Source: Silurus meridionalis
Taxonomy: Eukaryota; Chordata; Actinopteri; Siluriformes; Siluridae
Reading direction: 5' to 3'
Assembly: GCF_014805685.1 (NCBI RefSeq)
Contig: NC_060886.1
Span: 21,631,608-21,695,607 of the forward strand
DNA: 64,000 nt
The notes below the pieces were generated by a model. It searched no databases, was not told the DNA's origin, and saw only the letters and a program-made list of their open reading frames with translations. Made by a program: the position numbers and the translations under genes. Shown here in pieces: positions 1 through 12,402 of the stretch; the first letter of the stretch is position 1; each line of letters begins with the position of its first letter.

Positions 1-174
1 ATTCTTCCTTTTTTCCCCACTTGGTACAAATGATCATCAATAATGATCTTTAATTCCATATGTAGGTTGAAACGCAGTCATTAACTGAAACAGAAACAGC
101 TGGGCACGAGGCTTTATGCTACTCTGCTACTAAGGTGAAGTTTTGTAAGACAGTTTCATGGACAGGACATGCAC

Positions 175-1008
175 CATGGCAAGAATGAATACAGCTATAA
201 GACACGAGGCAGCTATACTGTATATCATCATTCATAGCTCACTTCAACACCTGAAGATATGCCATTAGTGAAGAACAGGCTGAAATCTACTGTCTGAAGA
301 AGTCTGGCCAAAAGTGGTCTTTATGGAAGAATTGTGAAGAAAAAGCCACACCTCTGAAATGAGAACAAGGCTGAGCAACTTAATTATGCATGAAAGCATA
401 GGAAGTGGGGTGCAGAAAAATGGCAGCAGGTGCTCTGGACTGATGAGTCGAAATCTGAAATATTTGGCTGTAGTGTAATGTAATGAGTGTCTGCAGGCAA
501 CAGTAAAGCATTCTGGAGGTTCCTTGGAAGTCTGTGGCTGCATTTCTGCAAATGATGTTGGAGATTTGGTCAGGATTAATGGTGTCCTAAATGCACATTC
601 GTATCAATCATGCAATACCATCAAGACAGCGCCTGATTGGACCCAAACTTATTCTGCAGCAAGAATCCAAATGTACATTCAATGTCATTAAGAACTATTT
701 TCAGCATTTAGAAGAGATCTCAACAGCATTGAGTCTGTCTGCGATCACATGAGGAGATTTAAAGAAGCCTACATCTGCAGAAGATCGGTGGTTAGTTCTC
801 CAAGATGTTTGGACCAGCCTACCTGCTGAGTTCCTTAAAAAAAAAAAAAAAAAGGAAATCTACCAAGAATGATGCTGCTTTTCACACTAAATAGTCACAC
901 CAAATATTGATTTGGATTTCTCTTCTGTTCATGTATTTGCCATTTTGTTAATTAATAAGCATTCCTACTTTATAGCATGTCTTTACACCTGCCTAAAACC
1001 GTTGCTCT
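175..1008 (+). mobile_element. Degenerate Tc1/mariner-like transposon (family A)
   Basis: This is a dead cut-and-paste transposon. The plus-strand remains read like a Tc1 transposase: W-Q-Q-V-L-W-T-D-E-S-K around 415-455 holds the first catalytic Asp region, and C-I-S-A-N lies near 540. The second catalytic region, normally D-N-D-P-K-H-T, is ruined at about 650-690. Part of the DNA-binding N-terminus is missing between about 215 and 275, and an A-run at 838-853 interrupts the end. The right flank up to about 1008 resembles the untranslated end of a fish Tc1 family. There are many stops, so no protein is expected. Confidence 0.8.
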
Positions 1009-1548
1009 CTAGTTCCTAGTTGAAAAACGCATTTAAAAATTGCAATTGTGCATAGATTACTGAACTGATTCTTAATTGACTGGACAGTTTACCCTCAAAC
1101 TGTAGCTTATACAACAACTTGATCAAAGTTTAAGATATACGTATATAAGCAGACTGACTGTTGGGTCCTTGTAATATGACAAAATAGGGAAATTTTACTT
1201 GAGATTTATTTCCATGTCAATTTAGAGAAATGTATTTATGTTAACAAAAGTTCATCTCAGTGACTGAGTGTTTTTTCTCAGACAGCTACACACTATGTAA
1301 TGATGACAAGAAGCCAAGGAGAAAAGATCCAGTAATAAGTAAGACCAACATATGCAGCTGGTATAGGATACCCATAATGCACTATTCTGTGTGCAGGGAT
1401 TAGGGCAGGACTTGTTTTAGCTGTATTTCAGTACTTATAAGAGAATATAGCTGGTGCATTTCCATTCCAGGGTGTGTGACCTTCTGTGTGCCTCTGCTTG
1501 AGCTATTCTTTTCTATAGGTGCAGTCACTATATCTGTGAAAGTACTCT

Positions 1549-1598
<50 letters not shown>

Positions 1599-4500
1599 TG
1601 AGTAGCAGCTGGCTGGGCAGGCAGGTTGAGATGAAGGTGTAATGGGATGGAAGCGACGCTCCTTTCTCTCCCTCATGGAGATGATTGCCAGTCAGAGAAC
1701 GCTTGGTTTATAATGCAGCCTCCCTCACAGCGCCAATCCCCATAGCTCTGCAGCACCACCGACCCCTGTCTGTCTGCAAATCATCTATCACTCTCGCCTG
1801 GTACTGCACACGCCACAGCCTGCATTTCAAAAGCACAAGCTTCTGCCTACACATCAGAATTTTTCTTTTTTTTTTTTTTTTTTTTTATAAAAGCAGCACA
1901 AGTGAGGCCATTTATAATTGTAAAATAAAGAAAGATATCGTGCAAATATGCAGGTGGTGACAAACAAATGTTTGTTCTTTTTACCCAACAGTACAGGAGC
2001 AACTGTGACATATAAAACTGCACCTGAAGTATTAAAAAGCTAAAGGTCCATCTTCATAATGTCACGTCAGAAGGAGATGTCAGGTTCTCTCGAGGGTAAT
2101 TGCCTGGTATTCTCTTTTTTTTTGGGGCGCGAATTTGCACAGCGCTAAGCAAAGCGTTCCTGTGACATTCAGCAGCGCTGCAATCAACAGCATGACATTA
2201 AAGTGAATTACTGTCCATTACAGTGGTTCCATTTAGTTTTGAATACAGAAAGAGGGAGAGGGAGCAAATAAGAGATAGATCAGCACTCGGCGGCAGAAAG
2301 TACACTCTGCTGCAAGTCAGGATTCGTCAGAAACGGTGGGTATTAAAGGTCCAAATGGACGGTTTTCGACAGTAATGCCAGAGTGTACAAGGCAAGTCGG
2401 TGATCATTTGAACATAATACCAACTTCAGCCAAATGTACATAACCAATTCATGTAAAAGGCTCTCAAAGCTTTAACGGCTACAGATGGAAAAGGAAAAAA
2501 TTACTAACCGCAAACTATATTTTGGCCTCAATTTTTACTTTTGAATGTTCTGCCTAATACCCTATTTCAAGGTGGAGGCAAATATATGAAAATCTGAGTG
2601 CCGCTTCAGTCAGGCTGGCCTTGTTTATCAAGGCTTTACAGCATATAGGTCTTCTATGGAGAAAGGCAGATGATGGATAGTCTTAGCTTCAGATGCTCCA
2701 CCCACGGAACATGTATACTGTGTACACTTACTTAGCTGTGATCCAAACTCCAATCTAATTAACTCTCCTAAGAATAATGCTCTGCTGGTCATTTTAGTCC
2801 AAAAGTTTCCTTGCCTTAAAGTTAGTGACCGTGGTTAGCTAGAGATAGAGGACGGCTAATCCCTTTACTCCTTTCTGAATTCCTTAAATCCTCAACTGTG
2901 AATTCCTGAACTACACAAGGCATTCTGGCCTTTGAAGTCCTCCTGCGATAATCCACTGAGGCGATAGACATTCCGTCAAAGCAACATCTCTCAATGCTCA
3001 TTAATTGTACACAGAAGACTCAATGCGCTCTTTCCACACTATCCCGTGACCACGTGCCTAATTTTGTAGTAATGCCCATCCCTGTCTCTGACCCCTATAT
3101 ACATTTGCAGATGGAATAGTCTGGTTTCAGCAGTGCCATGATGCCCACTGCTGTGAGGGCTGATTGAAGGACACAGCAGCACAGAGGATGGTGGTGGTAA
3201 GGTCTGTGTTTGAGCTGCCCCGGGGTTAGAGGCTCAGTACTATGCTGGTGGTCATTGACTGCAGGGGTTAATGGGTGTGATCAGTGACCCGACTCATGCA
3301 TACTGGGAAGCACAGCAAGCCAATTAGCACAGATTGCGTAGAAGAACGCAGCTGGAGTCATGACCGACTCAACTCTGGCTGGCTGGAGGCCTTGACTCCC
3401 AGACTGCATGCACTCTGATTCAGAAAGTGGTTCAGTTTCATATGTAAGATGCCAGGTCAGGATGAAAAGAACACAAGGGTGTATGCTGTTAGACAAAATT
3501 ACTCATACGAATGTAGTGTCGCATCATATCATACTGCTACCACCCAGAAGTGGATTATTTTCTGAAAAAGAACATTTCAGTGTGTTTCAAGCTTGTAAGA
3601 AATGACACATTGTGCTTTTAACAATTTATAGATACAATCCATTTAATGGTATGTCTGAGTTCCTCTTCCTGTTCACTTACTTTATAGTAGCTATAAACAG
3701 TCATTTCCTCACCATGCACTCTTTCCCTCACTTTTGTAAAAGAACAAAGATGCAGACTTGTCATGCTATCAGAAAACCCGAAAGTGAAACTTTTCTGTGC
3801 TGATGAGGTCATAAGGGGAAAACCTAATATTGTTAAGAAATGACACTAGAATTTTCTTCCATTCGGGCTATAAATGAAAACATAAAACAAAGTTTTACAT
3901 ATCAGTGATGATTTAACAAATGACAAACATGTACAGTTTATTTTCATTATGTTTGTTATTAGCTTTAGATTATATGGAGCCTCTGCCGTACAAATCGTTA
4001 TGAATTCACAACATAATGTATAAGAGCTAGCACATTATTGTAAACCTTTCAGCTGCAACTTGTGTCAGAGCTGTTATAGAAAAGAAATCCACACCTTCAG
4101 TTTTTGAGAATTCAACTACACCGAGGTGTAAAATGTATATATACGTATATCACCATTCACAGCTACATAAATACTTTGATTGCCCGAAGAAGATATTTAA
4201 GACTCTTGCCACCATTTTTTCGAGAATTGTTGAAGAAGAAGAAGAAGAAAAAGGCCAGTCTCAGGGCACACAAACAGCCATTCAGACCGAATCCTGACGA
4301 CTGAAAGCAGGATATGGATTAAGGAAATTGAATAGGGAGATTGTAGGACTCTATTCAATCTAGGTTTAACACAGGACAATACAATGTTCTGTCCACTGGC
4401 GTTAAGAGTCTGAAAGCTGACCTGAATGCGGCTAAATTGAATTAATACAATACGATTACTCAAATACCACGCGCGCAATAAAGCCCACTGAAGGAAAATC

Positions 4501-5688
4501 TACTGTCAATAAGATGAAACAAATGCGATGCAAAAGGTCAGACGTCACTTTTATCTGACAGCCGGTGAAACATGTCTGAACGTCACCAGACTGCATTTCA
4601 ATCTGGCGCGTAGAGAGTGGAGATCGGTTGAAAAACTCCTGCATTTGTAATGGTTTACAAACACTGGCACACAGAGTCATGATCTGTTCGACCTTCAGGC
4701 TGCACTGCACCAATGAAAAGCATAATTCCCTAAAAAGGAGTTAAAGGCAAACCAGCGTGCGCTATGAAACTGGTACACAGTCATACTAGTCTTCCTAGAG
4801 CTCTGAAGATCTTATGTTGACAAAAGGCTTCTCTGGGTTATTTGCCCCGCTGTGGCTTTATATGCCCTTGGTATGCCAGAGTGCCTTGACCTGATTGTTC
4901 CAGACATTAATCAGACATTCCGACTTACCAAATCCAGACCACCATACACACACACAAACCACGTTTATTACTCTGTGCCTACAAATGCTCAGTGGTTTTA
5001 CAGAGGCAATTAAGCAGCCTGTTAAAGGAACAGAGTCGAGAGTTTCTCCAGCGAAAACAGCAAAGTGTATATCATAAAGGCCCAGTAACTGAGCGCAATG
5101 GATGTGTCCAGGCTAACTGAGGGAACAGACATTTGTGCTTGTAGATGCTTAAAATTAACAACTGATAAGTATAAAACACAAAAGAATCACTCCATATAAC
5201 TTCATACCCATTTCAAATACAAACGAAAGACATTTACATAAATTGTGAATACAAAAGTAGTAATTTAAATGAGGAAAAAAAGATCAGAAAGTACATTTTG
5301 ATGTTGAATGAGAGAGTTAATTATTATGACGCTGCTATAACACAACATTTAAGCTCCCACTTATACAAGGTGACAGATACATAATGAAAGTGCTTTCTGA
5401 CTTCTGGGCTGCACAAAGATAAAAGATGTTGCAGATCTTTTTCTGTATTTGACTCTTTACATATTCAACAAGTCGGCACGTAATGAGCTTACGCTGCAAT
5501 TTGGAAGACTGTCTGTCAGACACTTAAATGAATGAAGGTGGAAGATTAAAGCGCACTGTAAACGGAGCAACTTCAAAATCAATCAGGTAGCAAAAGTAAC
5601 ACTCAGATTTCCACCCACCGCCTATGAGAAGCTTTTTCTCCAAACTGTAGTTTATTGGACGTGATATGAACTAGCAAAAAAGGATGTG

Positions 5689-5690
<2 letters not shown>
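1009..5690. other. pard3b: Intronic sequence, no gene seen
   Basis: This is the downstream pard3b intron. It contains a (TG)21 tract at 1551-1592, a T-run at 1868-1886 and short chance open frames. I recognise no repeat family or coding exon here. Confidence 0.5.
1551..1592. repeat. (TG)n microsatellite
   Basis: Perfect TG dinucleotide run of about 21 units, followed by GA units. Confidence 0.97.

Positions 5691-5763
<73 letters not shown>
5691..5763. repeat. (AT)n microsatellite
   Basis: Perfect AT run of about 36 units. It is self-complementary and able to form a hairpin. Confidence 0.97.
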
Positions 5764-5765
<2 letters not shown>

Positions 5766-5815
5766 TCTTTAATGTAACATTCAAATGTATATTTATAAGC
5801 ACTAGCAATTGCAAG

Positions 5816-6393
5816 TAGGGCTGCATCTGTCGAATTTTAGTAATCAAGTATTATACTGATTAGTCCATCGATTAATCGAGTAAGTAGTACTTTTTCTTCA
5901 TTAAAGACCAATACTAAATATACAAGAGAAAATAAGACGGGTCTCTTAAAATGAACAAGTCATTTGTTTCCTTTTTTTAGATTTTCATTGCTGAAATTGC
6001 AAACTGTGAAAACTAAACTCATTTCGTGCATCTAATTGCCATTATTTATTTTATATATAAAATAAAATGAATCAAATAAAAATAAAAGTACATTTTAAAT
6101 TACTTTAAAAACTTTCTGTTGTGTTCTTTGGCCTGAATCATCTTCTCACCCCTCACTGTTTTTCTCTCCGTTTTTCCAGTTTCCATTCTGCAGTATCTTC
6201 TGTGTTACGTGTCCAGGGGTCTCATTTATAAACGTGGCGTACGTGCAAAATGAGGGTAACGACAGAGTCCAGAGTTTAGCGGGTATTGCGTCAGTAATAA
6301 TGGTCTGTGGGGAAACACGGTGCTCCGTGTGTAGTTAAATTGACTAAATGTATTTGAATTACTTGAGTTACTCGATAAATCGTTTCAACCCAA
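5816..6393. mobile_element. Non-autonomous hAT-like element (MITE)
   Basis: The left end reads TAGGGCTGCA followed by a segment rich in ATCGATTAATCGAG. The right end carries CTCGATAAATCGTTTCAACCC, which is the imperfect reverse complement of the left end. This terminal design is typical of vertebrate hAT elements. The 578-bp interior has no transposase. No clear 8-bp target duplication survives. Confidence 0.65.
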
Positions 6394-8462
6394 ATCTTAA
6401 GTCTAAAAAAAAACAAAAAACAAAAAACAAAAAAAAAAGCACATGACCAATGAAGCGGTCAAATAGCAAGGGGAAGATTTTAAACTTTGAATTTCTTTGT
6501 AAAATACAGTAACACTATATAACCAGAAGGACACTCTGTTGTAGTGTACGTGTTGTATTGTTACAATGCTTTATTGGAATCACATTCTGTAATGATCATT
6601 AAAGTTGTGGATGGAAGTGATGTTATACATATCACACCTGGAATAAAAAAAATAAATAAATAAATAAAATAAAGTGTGCCATCTTGAAGCAACTAACAAC
6701 TATGACTGTAACTAGCTCTAACCTCAATTATACACTGAACAAAATCCAGAGTTGGCAACAATATGATAAGAAGCAGAAAGCTGAAGAACTGCCAAAAAAA
6801 AAAAAAAAAAAGAGTGGTCTTTAAAAGACAGAAAAAAAATCTTTTATGGACAGAAGAGAACTTGCCAAACTGATCACATACATGCCTAGAAGGGAAGTTG
6901 GAGATTAATGGTTGAGGCTTGAAAAGGAAACATAAAAGTACAAAAGGACTTCCCAGACACAGAATAACCTTCTGCAAGAAAGCAAAGAAAGTGAAGCACA
7001 TAAGAGATTTCTTTAACGAAAAAGAACATAAGTCCCTGTGTCTTGAATTTTTTTTTGTAGGGTTTTTTTTTGCTTTAGATTCAGGTGTTAGAATGAGAAG
7101 AGCTGCTAGAGTGGGTGATCTGAGAGAAACAGAAAGACAGACTGAGAGTGTGAGGGTGTGATAGCTCTGCAGCTCTTAGGCCGTCATCATTATTCAGCTC
7201 ATTCAATGAGAGGAGGACCTGCAGCTCCAGGCTTCTCATTATACAGCGGTGCAGAGAACTGTGAGCTGAACACGGTGAACATTACACACTCAGGTCTCAG
7301 TCATGACATTCACAGTGCTGCCAAGCTCGGCAGTACAGACCCACCACGGCCATTACGACCCAAGTGCCATATGAGCCAAGGAGGGCCCATTAAAGTCAGC
7401 CGCTGCAGCTCTCAAACTATGAATGTGAAAGTAGAGGCAAAGCTTAGACTCAACCAGAAACACGGTAGTGGAAAATCCAGATTCATATATAAACAGATTG
7501 AGCAACATAACGTGACTGAAATTCCCCAAAAATATGGGTAACCTTATAAGCAGTTATGAGCCACATGCAATAAATCTTGAGATTGTGTCACTACAGTGAA
7601 TGGTAAAAATGTTTAAAAAAAAAAAAAAAAAAAAAAAAAGGCTTCACGACAAGAAAAATAAATAAATAAAAAATAAAATCATGTAAAAACAGAACTCATC
7701 CAATCATGTGACAAAAAGAAAAATTCTAAAGCTATGTCCTGATAGACATCTCTGATTTGGCAGGCAGAGCTTATCGGCTGTGCTGTTAAAAAAAAATAAA
7801 TTATAATAATAATAAACCAATTCTGACACCTCTGACCATATTTAATCATAAAAAAAAAAAGCTCTGGGTCTCAAACCGTAATTGCAGTTGGCTAGGTACT
7901 GCATCATTACGAACATTAGACTGAAAATAAAGGCTACCAAAGAAAGAGTGAAATCCCACAATTTGAGTAAACTGGCTATTTTTCTTATTGTATATTTGCA
8001 TGTTTCATAAGATCATGAATCATGTAAAGTATCTCATGAAGGTGAGCTGGACCGGCCTTTAAGGTGTGGCGGATAAATACAACAAAATAAAATGATACGA
8101 CCGCCATGAAAACGTATTTTCTACATATAATAATAAATGTGAATCCACTGTGGTGTTTTTTGTTCATTTTGTTAGCGTGGGGGTTTCAATTTAGCGGTAA
8201 TGTATTATGTGTTAGCGGCCTGAGCCCCTTTAAGAAGGTAGAGGATGGAGGTAAGACATGTGACCGAGGCATCATGACATGAATCAAGAGTGAGTCATAG
8301 ACAGCAGTGTTAGAGAGAATCCAGTAATTTTCCACAATAAAACATCGTTCAGAATCAGATAGTAAATAAAATGGAAATAATGTAAGTTATGTATTCTTTC
8401 TGTGCGGCCCGGTACCAATTGACCCATGGACCGGTGCCGGTCACTGCCCTTAAGGAAAAAAA
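6394..8462. other. pard3b: Intronic sequence with A-rich runs
   Basis: There are several A-runs (6795-6811 and 7614-7639) and AAAT repeats near 6650-6672. A 127-codon open frame at 7158-7541 has no family match that I can see and no splice support. Confidence 0.45.
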
Positions 8463-8671
8463 AGCTGTACGTTGTTTAAAAATCCAAAACCACATGTCCT
8501 ATTCATCATTTTCATGTTTTTGTCTGCTTGTTAGGACTATTATAGTGTCGAATCTTGTATTAGAGCAGTTAAAATCTGGTGCTTTGAGTTCAATTAACTC
8601 TCACACTGACTATGGATGTTCAACATGGCTCTGATTTGAGAATTAGAATTGTTGTTCTTCACAAAGATGCA
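8463..8671 (+). mobile_element. Left part of a split Tc1-like transposon (family B)
   Basis: This segment aligns by eye with 23062-23330, the left interior of the family B copy further right. Shared stretches include AGCTGTACGTTGT, CCACATGTCC, TCTTGTATTAGAG and GAGAATTAGAATTGTTG. It ends in ACAAAGATG exactly where the segment starting near 10058 picks up the same family. Confidence 0.7.
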
Positions 8672-8672
8672 C

Positions 8673-9249
8673 CAGCAGCGTGGACGAAGTGCAGAAAGCA
8701 TGTAGTTGAGTTAAAGTGGAGATGCAGTAAGTAAAATATTACTCCAGTAAAAATAAGTGTCCCTTTAAACTCTCACTTGAGAAAAAGTACTAAAGTATTT
8801 CCCTTCAAATGCAAAGTATTATGATTCATTATGGCTGTAATGTTCCTATTATCCTCTTGTCTATTGTGCTCTTTGCCTAATCAACTCAGTATATGTGAAA
8901 AGACTCCAATGTTACTATTAGCACATCACTCTAACAGAATGACAATGAGTTAAACACTGATTGATATCTATTGAAATGATCATGAGTCCAAAACCTTTTC
9001 AACAAACTTCAAAACAAAAACTCATGCAAATAAGGACACGGGTGTTGTGGCGAGTTCGCGTCAGGGGTTTCTTCCATCATTTCTTCCTCTCTAAACTGAA
9101 ACTGAACTGTATGTTGGTGCTAAGTACATACCACCAATCGGCAGTGGTTCTAACTTAAATGTCGCCCTGGGTGAAACACGCCATGAACTTCTTCCCATTG
9201 ACTAGTTTCAGCTTTGAAAAGCTGCTGTCTGCTTCAGCTTCCATCACTG
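8673..9249 (+). mobile_element. hAT-like MITE relic (copy A)
   Basis: It begins with a TGGACGAAGT-type hAT end and contains AAATATTACTCCAGTAAAA and ATGGCTGTAATGTTCCTA. These stretches are also found, in reverse orientation, at 31298-31946. The other end reads CCATCACTG at 9241-9249. There is no coding capacity. The element lies inside the gap of the split family B Tc1 copy. Confidence 0.65.
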
Positions 9250-10057
9250 GATAAGTGAGATATTCTTCGAGCAGTCCACAAATTTGGATACATTTGTGAG
9301 AGTATTATACATGTATAAATATCACCCTAAATGCATTTATCATTTATTTAACTCTCAGAACCAAGAATTGAACAAACTCCTTGGCTAATTGTAGTCCTAA
9401 GATACATCTCTAGATCTCTCAAGAGCTCTATCCTTATATGTCTTTAAAATTAGACTTTTAAGCTGCACTTGAGATTCCCCTTACTGAACTGGACCAATTC
9501 AGTACAATCACAGAAAACCTTTTTAACATCATCTCAATTAAAGGTAACAAAATCACTAAGTGCTAGTTTAACTACAATCCAACTAGACTAGTTTGGTTGG
9601 AGTTTTGTTGCTACAAACATTATAATAAACTACATACTATAAATTATGTTATGCGTCTAAAATAAATATTATTGCTCTATGCGTAAAAGCATAGCAGGCA
9701 ACACAGCATGACCTAACTGTTAGGCTAACTGTTTATTTCATTAAAAGCAGTAGTTTATACTATCCTAAGAACAAGAGATGAGCGATAGAGCTGCATACAC
9801 ACCATTATCTTTTGCACATTTCCCCCTACTTTTTTTTTTTTTTTCCTTTTTTTTTTTTTTTCTTTTTTAAGGGTTTAGAGGGTTTAGAGCTTTCTTTGTC
9901 ATCCATAATTTTAATTTGGGTTCAGTTCTTCTTACTGATGTGACATCACCCAAACCCTGCCTGTTTAAGTGAGGGAACTTCTCTGGGCGGTGAGTGCACA
10001 CTCCCGAGTCCCGACCAGGTTCATTCACAGTGACATGACATAATAATTGACACGAAC
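9250..10057. other. Unassigned filler within the split Tc1 copy
   Basis: AT-rich sequence with two T-runs at 9831-9866. I recognise no element in it. It lies between the hAT relic and the resumption of the Tc1 element. Confidence 0.4.
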
Positions 10058-11158
10058 ATGGGCTGAGGCTATAAAAAGATCGGTAACATCCTAAAACTGA
10101 GTTACAGAACAATGACCAGGGTCATACAGAGTTTTTCCAAAACGGGTTTCACTCGGAACAGACCTCATGAGGGTCCATCAAAGAAGTTGGGTCCTCGTAC
10201 TGTGCGTCAGGTGCAGATGCTGGCTTCAAAAAACAGCTGCATGAGTGCTGCAGCATTGTTTTAGAGGTTATAGCAAAAGGTCTGATTGTCAGTGCTCACA
10301 CAATACGCCACACACTGCTACAAATCGGTTGCATGGCCATTGTCCCAGAAGGAAGCATCTTCTGAAGCTTCTGAAGAGCATAAATTACTGTGGTCTGATG
10401 AGTCTAAGATAAACTTGTTTGGATCAGATGGTGCCCAGAATGTGTGGTGACGCCCTGGTGAGGAGTTCGAAGAAAACTGTGTCTTGCCTACAGTTAAGCA
10501 TGGTGGTGGTAGCATCATGGTCTGGGGCTGCATGAGTGCTGCTGGTACTGGGGAGCTGCAGATCATTGAGGGAAACATGGATTCCAACGTGTACTGTGGC
10601 CGAACTGCAGTTTTCCAACATAATAACAACCCCAAACACACTGCCAAGAAGACAACTGTTTTGCTGAGGAAGATGATGGTGAAGATGATGGAGTGGCCAA
10701 GTATGTCTCCAGACCTGAGCCCTACTGAGCACTGTGGGGAATCCTCAAGTGAAAGGTGGAGAAGCGCCATGTATCCAACATCCAGCAGCTCTGTGATGTC
10801 ATTATGGAGGAGTAAAAGAGGATCCCAGCAACAACCTGTGCAGCTCTGGTGAATTCCACGTCCAGGAGGATTAAGGCAGTGATAGATGACAATAATGTTC
10901 ACACAAAATATTGACACTTTGAACACAGATTTGACATGTTCACTTAGGGTGTACTCACTTTTGTTGCCAGTTATTTAGACAGTAATAACTGTATCTGGAG
11001 TTATTTTTAGAGGACAGTAAATCTGTACTGCAATACAAACTGCACATTGTCTACTCTAAAATATATTCAAGTTTCATTTCCATTGTATTGTCCCTTAAGA
11101 TTATAGTAAAATGGTTGCTGAAATGTGAGGGGTGTACTCACTTTTGTAGGATACTGTC
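10058..11158 (+). mobile_element. Right part of split Tc1-like transposon (family B), transposase pseudogene
   Basis: The transposase remains are collinear with 8463-8671. Visible motifs are L-W-S-D-E-S-K-I-N-L-F-G near 10391, H-G-G-G-S-I-M-V-W-G-C-M-S-A-A-G-T-G near 10498, H-N-N-N-P-K-H-T near 10616 and M-S-P-D-L-S-P-T-E-H near 10700. The second catalytic Asp (normally H-D-N-D-P-K-H-T) reads Asn, and the frame breaks several times. The right terminal region carries two copies of GTGTACTCACTTTTGT (about 10950 and 11133), the Tc1 inverted-repeat sequence. It is inactive. Confidence 0.88.
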
Positions 11159-12199
11159 TGTTCTCTGAATAAGTTTGTTTGAAATGTCACCATGTACAAA
11201 TATATAGATCCAGATCTTGGGGGGAAAAAAAAAACAAAAAAACACAAAGTTGTCAGAATCGTGCTAGTCCCACGACGATTTACCCATGTTATGTTATTAC
11301 AGACTTCGTCCTGCAAATGAATTCCATCATAACAGTGCGCCTACGGCGTTTTAGTGAGAATGTAAAGCCATAAATTACTGCTTTTGAACTCCCATAAGGA
11401 CCAAAAAATGTCTAAATTGGTTCAAAGTCCCTGAGTGAGGAAAGGCATGGCTATGGGAGGAGGACAAAAACAAGTAGGGGGTGCCTGCTGTATCACAAAG
11501 CTTGCTGTAATTGCTTGCTGTGGAAACTACCACTCCCTCTGGGATGATCTACAGAAGCTGTGTGGCAGCAGCTGGACTAGCGGCCAAAACATTTTAATCA
11601 TATAACACGTGGCAGCAAACGTATGGGTCGCCACTCCAAGTCAAGGTGCAGCGCGTCACGAGCCACGCTGGGGGGTTATCACACACTCCCTAGGTGTAGT
11701 GTGTGAGATCGAGCTGCAGATTATTCCTGCATGCCTCTGGGCCATGGGGAGGTTAGCAGGGGTTAGCATGCAGCCTGTGTTTCTTTAACTGATTTTCTCT
11801 CCCCTGCAGCGGATTCACTGAATCCCAATTCTAATCAAAGCCAGATCTAACTGCGGCTCTGATGAAAGTCGATGGGACACACTGCCGCCTTTTCTCTGCT
11901 GACCTGTGTTACCTGGGCAATTTTACAAAGTTGAAGCCATATAACAGTTAAAATTATTTTTAAATTACTACTGACCCTTTACACCCAGGACACAACCTCT
12001 TTTAACTCCTTTCTTCTGGCAGGCCCTACAGAACTTTGTTCACCAAAACTGCCGGAAACAGGAACAGTTACTTTCCCCAGGCAATCACCCTCATTAACAG
12101 CTGACCTTAACTATATGCTTAAATAAGCGACTTTAATCAGAACAGTCTTTACATTCCCATATGTTACACAGACTACTGCGGCTGTATATAGTGCTAAAG
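11159..12199. other. pard3b: Intronic sequence, no gene seen
   Basis: Mostly unique sequence with short A-runs. No repeat family or exon was recognised. Confidence 0.45.
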
Positions 12200-12402
12200 T
12201 TCTAAAGTAAACTCTTTATCGTACGTGAACAATACTGTTATTTGCACTACCATGCACTCTCACACTTTATGTACATTACTGATCTCTAATATACTCTGTA
12301 TATGGTCCTATGTAATACTTGTATTGTCTGTTTTGCCTTGTATGTTCCTTGTGTGTGCCAACACACGTAGCCAATAAACATGATTCTGATTTGAATAAAT
12401 AA
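12200..12402 (+). mobile_element. 3' tail of a non-LTR retrotransposon
   Basis: The AT-rich tail ends CCAATAAACATGATTCTGATTT followed by AATAAATAAA. This is a typical 3' terminus of L2/CR1-like fish LINEs. No reverse transcriptase remains upstream. Confidence 0.5.

Noticed and set aside
7158..7541. 127-codon plus-strand open frame
   Set aside because: No family resemblance, flanked by A-rich intronic DNA, and opposite to the host gene's strand.
10318..10926. 202-codon minus-strand open frame
   Set aside because: It is the antisense of the Tc1 transposase pseudogene on the plus strand.
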